From contig NZ_JAKWBF010000017.1 of NCBI RefSeq assembly GCF_022513585.1, positions 1 to 64,000 of the forward strand: a stretch of 64,000 nt of DNA, read 5' to 3'. The position numbers were made by a program, and so were the translations under genes. Each line of letters opens with the position of its first letter. Position 1 is the stretch's first letter. Source of the stretch: Gordonia gummivorans. GTDB taxonomy: Bacteria > Actinomycetota > Actinomycetes > Mycobacteriales > Mycobacteriaceae. Shown here piece after piece: positions 58,736 through 64,000 of this stretch. Under the pieces are notes generated by a model, which was not told the origin of the DNA, did no database searches, and worked only from the letters and a program-made list of their open reading frames with translations.

Positions 58736-59596
58736 TCAGATGATGGCCAGGCCGATCGTCGGCACGATGCCGCAGGTGTAGATGCGTCCCTTGGTCTTGG
58801 TGGTCACATCGCCATAGATGGTGGAGATGATGCGTCCCTTGCCGGTACGAGCGATGGCGGTGAAGGTGCCCGGGCCTTCCTTCACGTTGATCTTCGGATT
58901 GCGCTTGAGCTGTGTCTGACCGGTGCGGCCGGTGTCGATGTTGAGCCAGGTCACCCAGAGTTTGCGCGACGTCGGATTGTTGATGGCCGGGCCGGTGCCG
59001 AGGCTCGTGTACACATAGCCGGCCTCGCCGCGTCGAGGACCCGGTGCCGGGGCCTTCTGCGGGCCGGCGGTGACGAGTGCTCGGCCGAGCGAGTTACCAC
59101 CCGGACCCATGCATCCGAAACCGAGTGTCGGATAAAGGAATTCCTGGATCTTGGGCTTGTTCGGGCCCTGGGGGATCTCCGGGTCACCGGGTTTGCGCTC
59201 GGCAGCCCGCATCTGGCGGACCACCGCCTGACGACCCGGTTCGCCGAGGAAGTCGATGACAGACTGCCAGATCGCCGACACCTGGGGTGGCAGTCCGGGC
59301 GCGGCGGCGAGGGTCTTGGCCTGGCGGAGTAGATCGGCGTTGATTCGACCGTCCGGTCCCGGCGTGGCGACCGAACCGATGATCGCCGGTGCAAAGGCGC
59401 CCAAGGAGTCCAAGACTCGCTGATCCACCTTGGGGGCCTGTGGCGTCGGTGCTGCGTGTGCGGCAACGGGCAGGGCCAGCGAGATGGCTGCGGCAACTGC
59501 GGCGGTTGCGGTCAGGACACGTGCCGAGGCAAACCGCCCCGGTTGACGTCCACTGAAACGGCGGGATCGCGGGGTCAGTGGCCCGGGGAAACGCAC
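58736..59596 (-). CDS. Secreted protein, paralogue of the 57607 product
   Basis: The protein is 286 aa from a GTG at 59596, chosen because it gives a signal peptide (ARVLTATAAVAAAISLALPV, then AAHAA) close to the start. The frame is open back to an ATG at 59731, which would add a poor, Pro/Arg-rich leader. The mature protein has EFLYPTLGFGCMGPGGNSLG and the C-terminal domain shared with the 57607 product, with a Cys pair. I do not recognise a named family. It appears monocistronic, with a terminator at 58656. Confidence 0.65.
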   Translation of the reverse strand: MRFPGPLTPRSRRFSGRQPGRFASARVLTATAAVAAAISLALPVAAHAAPTPQAPKVDQRVLDSLGAFAPAIIGSVATPGPDGRINADLLRQAKTLAAAPGLPPQVSAIWQSVIDFLGEPGRQAVVRQMRAAERKPGDPEIPQGPNKPKIQEFLYPTLGFGCMGPGGNSLGRALVTAGPQKAPAPGPRRGEAGYVYTSLGTGPAINNPTSRKLWVTWLNIDTGRTGQTQLKRNPKINVKEGPGTFTAIARTGKGRIISTIYGDVTTKTKGRIYTCGIVPTIGLAII

Positions 59597-59874
59597 TGGT
59601 GGTGTCCTATCGATCGGGGCCTGAGAGCGGGAGTGACGGTCGCAGGCCGAACGTTTCGGGTGCCGCCTCGTGGTCTGCGACGGTGTGCAGAGGGTCGAGG
59701 CGGGTCGGTTGTCGCGGGTCATTCTATGCACCAGTTCACCGGCGATGTCCAGGTAGCCCGGTCGTTGTTGCTGTGATTACTGAGGTTATTGATGCAATTG
59801 TTACTAAAGTGGCGGTGCGTGGCGGTAGTCGTGCAGGTGGGGCGACAGCTGGTTAGATCGGTAGCAAATCCATC

Positions 59875-60069
59875 GACCGTGGCGCCGGGAGCGAAGCGAG
59901 CGGGCCACATGATGACCGTGGCGCCGGGAGCGAAGCGAGCGGGCCACATGATGACCGTGGCGCCGGGAGCGAAGCGAGCGGGCCACATGACGACCGTGGC
60001 GCCGGGAGCGAAGCGAGCGGGCCACATGATGACCGTGGCGCCGGGAGCGAAGCGAGCGGGCCACATGAC
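59875..60069. repeat. Five tandem 39-bp repeats in the thiB leader
   Basis: Five units of 39 bp (59875, 59914, 59953, 59992, 60031) differ only at the last bases (GAT or GAC). Each contains GCCGGGAGCGAAGCGAGCGG. Thirty-nine is a multiple of three, so every frame stays open, and one plus frame reads MTVAPGAKRAGHM repeatedly, which I do not regard as a gene. The array ends 18 bp before the thiB start and lies in its presumed leader. The stretch upstream of it (59765-59815) is AT-richer and may hold the promoter. Confidence 0.95.
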
Positions 60070-60087
60070 ATGTTCACGAGGAGCATG

Positions 60088-61143
60088 ATGAGTGTTCGGC
60101 GACGTGGTGGACGGCTTCGCACGTGGTGGCGGCATGGCTTCGCGATGGTCGCGACGGCAGCACTCGCCACGTCGGTGCTGGCCGCGTGTGCCGACGATGC
60201 CCAGTCCGGTGCCGAGGTCACGCTGCTGACCCACGACTCCTTCGTGCTGCCGCAGTCGGTCTTCGACGCGTTCCGCCAGCAGACCGGGCTGACCCTCAAG
60301 ATCATCAAGGCCGGCGATGCCGGGCAACTGGCCTCGACGGTGGCGCTGACGCCGGGAGCGCCGAAGGCCGACGCCGTGTACGGCATCGACAACACCCTCG
60401 CATCGCGTCCGATCAAGGCCGGCGCATTCGACGCCTACACGCCACCGGCCGCGGCCGACGGCGCCGCCGAGTATGCGGTGCCCGGTGCCGCCGACCAATT
60501 GACCGCCGTCGACCGTGGCGACGTGTGTCTCAACATCGACGACACGTGGTACACCGAGAATCGGGTGGCGCCTCCCGACAGTTTCCGAGATCTCACCGAT
60601 CCGCGTTACGCGGGTCAGTCGGTGTTGATCGATCCCCGCACGTCGTCGCCCGGCATGGCATTTCTGCTCACCACGATCGGTGTGCTCGGCGGGGGGTGGC
60701 AGAACTACTGGAAGACCGTTGTGGCGGGCGGTGCGACGATCGTCGGTGATTGGGAGACCGCCTACAACGGACAGTTCACCGCGGGCACAGAGAACGGCAC
60801 AAAGCCGATCGTGGTGTCCTACGCGTCGTCGCCGGCCGCAACCCCCGGAACGAAAGCTCTGCTCGACAGTTGCTTCGGCCAGGTTGAGTACGTCGGCATC
60901 CTCAAAGGCACCCGCAATCCCGACGGGGCCCGCAAGCTCGTCGACTTCATGTTGAGTCAGACTGTGCAGAAAGAACTTCCGGGGTCGATGTATGTGTACC
61001 CGGTGCAGAAGGGCACACCGCTGCCCGACGGCTGGGAGCAGAGTGCCCCGGTGCCCGCGTGGCGGGTGAGCCTGCCGCCCGAGTACATCGCCGCCAACCT
61101 CGAAAAGTGGCAGGACCAGTGGCGCACCGCCGTCGGGCGGTGA
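60088..61143 (+). CDS. thiB: ThiB-like thiamine ABC transporter substrate-binding lipoprotein
   Basis: The protein is 351 aa. The second of two tandem ATGs (60088) has GAGG six bases upstream. Residues 1-~35 form a lipoprotein signal with lipobox SVLAAC. The body aligns by memory with ThiB/TbpA: EVTLLTHDSFVLP, KADAVYGIDNTL, VLIDPRTSSPGMAFLL, PIVVSYASSPAA, SMYVYPVQKGTPLPDGW and WQDQWRTAVG. It would capture thiamine or its phosphates outside the membrane. Its stop shares one base with the permease start. No TPP riboswitch is recognisable, and the leader instead carries the 39-bp repeats. Confidence 0.85.
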   Translation: MSVRRRGGRLRTWWRHGFAMVATAALATSVLAACADDAQSGAEVTLLTHDSFVLPQSVFDAFRQQTGLTLKIIKAGDAGQLASTVALTPGAPKADAVYGIDNTLASRPIKAGAFDAYTPPAAADGAAEYAVPGAADQLTAVDRGDVCLNIDDTWYTENRVAPPDSFRDLTDPRYAGQSVLIDPRTSSPGMAFLLTTIGVLGGGWQNYWKTVVAGGATIVGDWETAYNGQFTAGTENGTKPIVVSYASSPAATPGTKALLDSCFGQVEYVGILKGTRNPDGARKLVDFMLSQTVQKELPGSMYVYPVQKGTPLPDGWEQSAPVPAWRVSLPPEYIAANLEKWQDQWRTAVGR

Positions 61144-62768
61144 TGGCCACCCGTTTCGGTGATGCGCTCGCGCGGCTGGCGCTGCGGCTGATACCAGCTG
61201 TCTTCATCGCCGTCCTCTTCGTGTGGCCGGTGCTCGCCCTGGTGCGGCGAGGGATGTCCGACGCGGGTGACGCCGAGGGCGGGATCTCGGGCATTCTCGA
61301 GCGCACCCACGCATGGCATCTGCTCGCGGTGACGGTGGGGCAGGCGGCCGCCTCGACCCTGCTTGCGCTCGTGGTCTCGATCCCGATCGTCTGGCTGTAC
61401 GCGCGCGTGGGTGGCGCCGCTGCGCTCGTGCTCGCCGTCGTGGTCACCGTGCCCTTCGTCTTGCCGACGGTCGTGGTCGGAATCACCTTCCGCGCCGTGC
61501 TTTCCGGGCCTTTGGATTTCTTGGGAATCGGCTCGGGACTGGGTGCTGTGCTGATGGCGCATGCATTTCTGAACGTGGCGGTGGTGGTGCGGGTGGTCGG
61601 AGCCTCGTGGCGATCGCTCGATCCGCGGGTGGCCGACGTGGCCCGCACGCTGGGTGCGAGCCGCGTGCGTGCCTTCACCTCGGTGGTCCTGCCCCGACTG
61701 CTGCCGGCGGTCGCGGGGTCGGCGGGTTTGGTCTTCCTGTTCTGCTCCACCAGTTTCGGCGTGATCATCATCCTGGGTGCGGGTCAGTTGCAGACTCTGG
61801 AGACCGAGATCTACAGCCAGGCCATCGGGTACTTCAGGATTCCCGAGGCCGTCGTGCTGTCGATGGTGCAGATCGCGGTGGTGGTCGCGGCCCTGATACT
61901 CGCGCGGATGTTCACGAACCCGGCGGGTTCGGGAGCCGGTGGCATTTCCGGCAGATATCGAAACCGGGCCGAGGGCAGGTGGATTCGGGTGGCAACGGTG
62001 GGCGCGGCGCTGTGGACCGGGCTGCTGTTGCTCGGCCCCATCGTGGTCCTCGCCATCCGTTCGGTCTGTCCAGAGTCCGGTGGGGCCTGGACCTTCGACG
62101 GCTATCGCGCGCTGGGTCGTCCTGTCAACGGGATCACACCGCTGGACACGCTGCGGTATTCGCTCACGACGGCGCTGCTCGCGATGGTGATCGCGTTGGT
62201 GGTGGGGGTGCTCGCGGCTCTCGCCTTGCATTCGTCGCGCGGTGCCGTCGGTGCGATCGCGAACGTGATCGCCATGATTCCTCTCGGGATCAGTGCCGTG
62301 ACATTGGGATTCGGCTATCTCATCGTGCTGGCCACCATGCCGTATGAGATCGCCGCGTCACCCGCTGTCATCCCATGTGTGCAGGCGCTGATCGCGATAC
62401 CGCTGGTGATCCGGGTGATGGTGCCGGCTCTCGAGTCCATACCGCCACGACTCCGGGACGCCGCGGCGTCGCTGGGCGCCCGGCCGGTACGGGTCTTCGT
62501 CGACGTCGACCTGCCGGTCATCGGCAGATCACTGACTGCCGCAGGAGGTTTCGCGTTCGTGATGGCCCTTGGGGAATTCGGGGCGGCATCGTTTCTGCGC
62601 CGTGCCGACACCACCACGCTGCCGGTCCTCATCGGATCCGAATTGAGCCGACCGGGTGCCGACAACCTCGCCACCGCGATGGCGGCGTCGATGATCCTGG
62701 TGGCGGCCACCACGATCGCGGTGGTCGGAGTGGAAGTGTTCCGGCCGCGCGACGGGGTGCTGATCTAG
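61143..62768 (+). CDS. thiP: ThiP-like ABC transporter permease, fused double permease
   Basis: The protein is 541 aa with its ATG at 61143. Twelve or so spans are arranged as two permease halves. The N-terminal half has the EAA-type loop SWRSLDPRVADVARTLGASR, and the C-terminal half PPRLRDAAASLGARPVRVF, as in ThiP and other fused Fe3+/thiamine permeases. One half is preceded by a ~60-residue cytoplasmic loop. It sits between ThiB-like and ThiQ-like genes with one-base or zero gaps, so it forms the transmembrane part of the importer. Confidence 0.88.
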   Translation: MATRFGDALARLALRLIPAVFIAVLFVWPVLALVRRGMSDAGDAEGGISGILERTHAWHLLAVTVGQAAASTLLALVVSIPIVWLYARVGGAAALVLAVVVTVPFVLPTVVVGITFRAVLSGPLDFLGIGSGLGAVLMAHAFLNVAVVVRVVGASWRSLDPRVADVARTLGASRVRAFTSVVLPRLLPAVAGSAGLVFLFCSTSFGVIIILGAGQLQTLETEIYSQAIGYFRIPEAVVLSMVQIAVVVAALILARMFTNPAGSGAGGISGRYRNRAEGRWIRVATVGAALWTGLLLLGPIVVLAIRSVCPESGGAWTFDGYRALGRPVNGITPLDTLRYSLTTALLAMVIALVVGVLAALALHSSRGAVGAIANVIAMIPLGISAVTLGFGYLIVLATMPYEIAASPAVIPCVQALIAIPLVIRVMVPALESIPPRLRDAAASLGARPVRVFVDVDLPVIGRSLTAAGGFAFVMALGEFGAASFLRRADTTTLPVLIGSELSRPGADNLATAMAASMILVAATTIAVVGVEVFRPRDGVLI

Positions 62769-63785
62769 ATGCTCGAAATCACCGACGTCGCCGTGGGTTA
62801 CGGCTCCGAGATGGTCATCGACGGACTGACCTGGACAGTCGGGGCGCAAGGCGGTGTCCTCACCGCTCTGCTGGGACCGTCCGGATGCGGGAAGTCCACC
62901 CTGTTGCGCGCGATCGCCGGTCTGGAACCGTTGGCGCGGGGCGACATTCGCTTCGACGGCGACGACCTCGCCGATGTGGCCGTGCATCGGCGCGATTTCG
63001 GTGTCGTGTTCCAGGACGGCCAGTTGTTCGGTGGTCGGACTGTGACGTCGAATGTTGCTTATGGTTTGCGGATGCGGCGCTGGCCACGCGCGCAGATCGG
63101 CGAGCGCGTGGCGCAGATGCTGGAGTTGGTGGATCTGCCCGGGTTTGCCGACCGTCGGGTGGGCGAACTGTCCGGCGGTCAGGCGCAGCGGGTTGCCTTG
63201 GCGAGGGCTCTGGCTCCGCAGCCACGGTTGCTGTTGCTCGACGAGCCGTTGGCAGCGCTGGATCGGGGGCTGCGAGATCAGCTCGCGGTCGACATCGCGG
63301 AGATCGTCCGCGAAGCTGCGACGCCCACCATCGTCGTGACCCACGACCACACCGAGGCGGCGCTGATGGCCGATTCGATCTCGGTGATGCGCGCGGGCGC
63401 GATCGTGCAGACCGCCCCGCCCGGCGAACTCTGGCGTCGACCGGCGGATGAATGGACCGCAGGCTTCCTCGGGTGTCGAACGATCGTCGACGCGCGGGTG
63501 AGTGGCGGTGTCGCCTCGTGCTCACTCGGGAGCGTGCGGCTGAATCTGCCGGACGGCGACCGGCGAATCGGACTGCGTGCGGATTCGGTGGTGGCGGTGC
63601 CGGAGGTGGACGGCACGGCATCAACCGCGACGGTGCTGCGCGCGATCGACCTGCCCACCGGGCGGCAGGTCCGCGTCGGCACCGACGTCGGGGAGATCGA
63701 CGCGATGGCATCCGACGACGTCATGACCGGTGATCGAGTCGCTTTGCGGCTGGTGGGCGAGAGAGTGGCGGTGATCGGGGAGTGA
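62769..63785 (+). CDS. thiQ: ThiQ-like ABC transporter ATPase
   Basis: The protein is 338 aa, and its ATG directly follows the permease stop. It has Walker A GPSGCGKST, Q-loop FQDGQLFGGRTVTSNVAYGL, signature LSGGQAQRVALARAL, Walker B LLLLDEPLAALD and the H-loop VVTHDHTEA. The last ~110 residues add a TOBE-like domain, longer than E. coli ThiQ (about 232 aa). That length fits the Fe3+/spermidine-type ATPases used for mixed importers. It powers the ThiB/ThiP-like proteins. Confidence 0.88.
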   Translation: MLEITDVAVGYGSEMVIDGLTWTVGAQGGVLTALLGPSGCGKSTLLRAIAGLEPLARGDIRFDGDDLADVAVHRRDFGVVFQDGQLFGGRTVTSNVAYGLRMRRWPRAQIGERVAQMLELVDLPGFADRRVGELSGGQAQRVALARALAPQPRLLLLDEPLAALDRGLRDQLAVDIAEIVREAATPTIVVTHDHTEAALMADSISVMRAGAIVQTAPPGELWRRPADEWTAGFLGCRTIVDARVSGGVASCSLGSVRLNLPDGDRRIGLRADSVVAVPEVDGTASTATVLRAIDLPTGRQVRVGTDVGEIDAMASDDVMTGDRVALRLVGERVAVIGE

Positions 63786-64000
63786 CCTTGTGGGCGTGAG
63801 TAGCTGCTCCGCCCTGCTATGTCGGGATGCGCCCCAACGCCGGCTGGGCGGTGAGCACGTGCTGAACCGCATGCTGGACGGGAGGGTGCCCCGCGGCTCG
63901 CACGATTTCCGGTGTGCGGCGGGCGGGGTCGCAGAGCGCGGAGTGTCACGCAGACGTCAATGCCGTAGATCCGTGCCACATATTGGCTGAAACCTACGGC
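63786..64000. other. Intergenic end of window, possible decayed gene fragment
   Basis: No supported gene. On the minus strand one frame, closed at both ends by stops, reads RTPEIVRAAGHPP, QHAVQHVLTAQPALG and RIPT, with plausible amino-acid composition but no start codon. It may be the remnant of a gene or chance sequence. Confidence 0.35.

Noticed and set aside
59875..60069. CRISPR array
   Set aside because: Five copies adjoin with no unique spacers between them, so it is a simple tandem repeat and not a CRISPR. No cas gene is nearby.
59765..60087. TPP riboswitch before thiB
   Set aside because: I could not find the conserved THI-element core (CUGAGA ... ACCUG) in the leader. A covariance-model search would settle it.
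59719..60498. Minus-strand coding region through the 39-bp repeats
   Set aside because: The repeated open frame is a by-product of 39 being a multiple of three, and the rest is antisense to thiB.
63790..63990. 66-codon plus-strand frame at the window end
   Set aside because: No ribosome-binding site, Arg/Cys-rich composition and no similarity I recognise.

Overview
The window is about 64 kb of high-GC actinobacterial chromosome. Many GTG starts, start/stop overlaps of one to four bases, a resuscitation-promoting-factor-like lytic protein, PapA/WS-DGAT-type acyltransferases, paired acyl-CoA dehydrogenases and actinobacterial Asp23/AmaP genes point to the Mycobacteriales. A Gordonia- or Williamsia-like organism is my best guess, by inference only. 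I saw no tRNA or rRNA gene, no CRISPR array, no transposase and no phage module.

Layout. 0.1-12 kb is mostly housekeeping and transport. It holds a papain-like hydrolase, a PHP phosphoesterase and a three-gene operon (secreted M19-like hydrolase interrupted by an in-frame TGA, GPH/MFS transporter, PLP decarboxylase). These are followed by a Tat-exported phospholipase C, a thioesterase, an ArsR/CDF metal-efflux pair with a perfect operator, and a Kef-type antiporter. 12.9-25.2 kb is a specialised lipid cluster: three overlapping condensation-fold acyltransferases, then a glycosyltransferase, a fourth acyltransferase and a DrrAB-like ABC exporter, headed by an AfsR/SARP-type regulator. It contains no PKS or NRPS. 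25.3-33.1 kb holds an Rpf-like protein, a P450 divergent from a TetR regulator with two operators, CstA with its YbdD partner, a TetR/secreted-lipase pair sharing a 20-bp palindrome, and an enoyl-CoA hydratase. 33.4-46.2 kb holds a second BTAD/ATPase regulator, a membrane protein, two acyl-CoA dehydrogenases, an AI-2E-type permease, a thiolase-crotonase fusion and a DszC-like flavoprotein. 46.4-50.4 kb is an envelope-stress locus: an ECF sigma factor with an Asp23-like partner, divergent from five Asp23/AmaP-type genes. 50.4-59.6 kb holds a WS/DGAT-like acyltransferase, a decapeptide-repeat protein, a HhH-GPD protein, a sugar porter and an operon of secreted and lipid-active proteins. 60.1-63.8 kb is a ThiBPQ-like thiamine ABC transporter preceded by five tandem 39-bp repeats.

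How the genes may work together. The 12.9-25.2 kb genes look like a pathway that glycosylates, repeatedly acylates and exports a lipid. The regulator is the likely switch, and fatty acyl groups would come from primary metabolism. The sigma/Asp23 locus looks like a membrane-stress circuit. Several metabolic genes are paired with their own local regulator, and the operators are visible as inverted repeats.

A family of modular dispersed repeats fills the long intergenic gaps near 12.2-12.7, 22.1, 33.2-33.4 and 41.5-42.0 kb. The most interesting items are the uncharacterised acyltransferase/glycosyltransferase/exporter cluster, the in-frame TGA in the M19-like gene, the dispersed repeat family, and the decapeptide-repeat protein.
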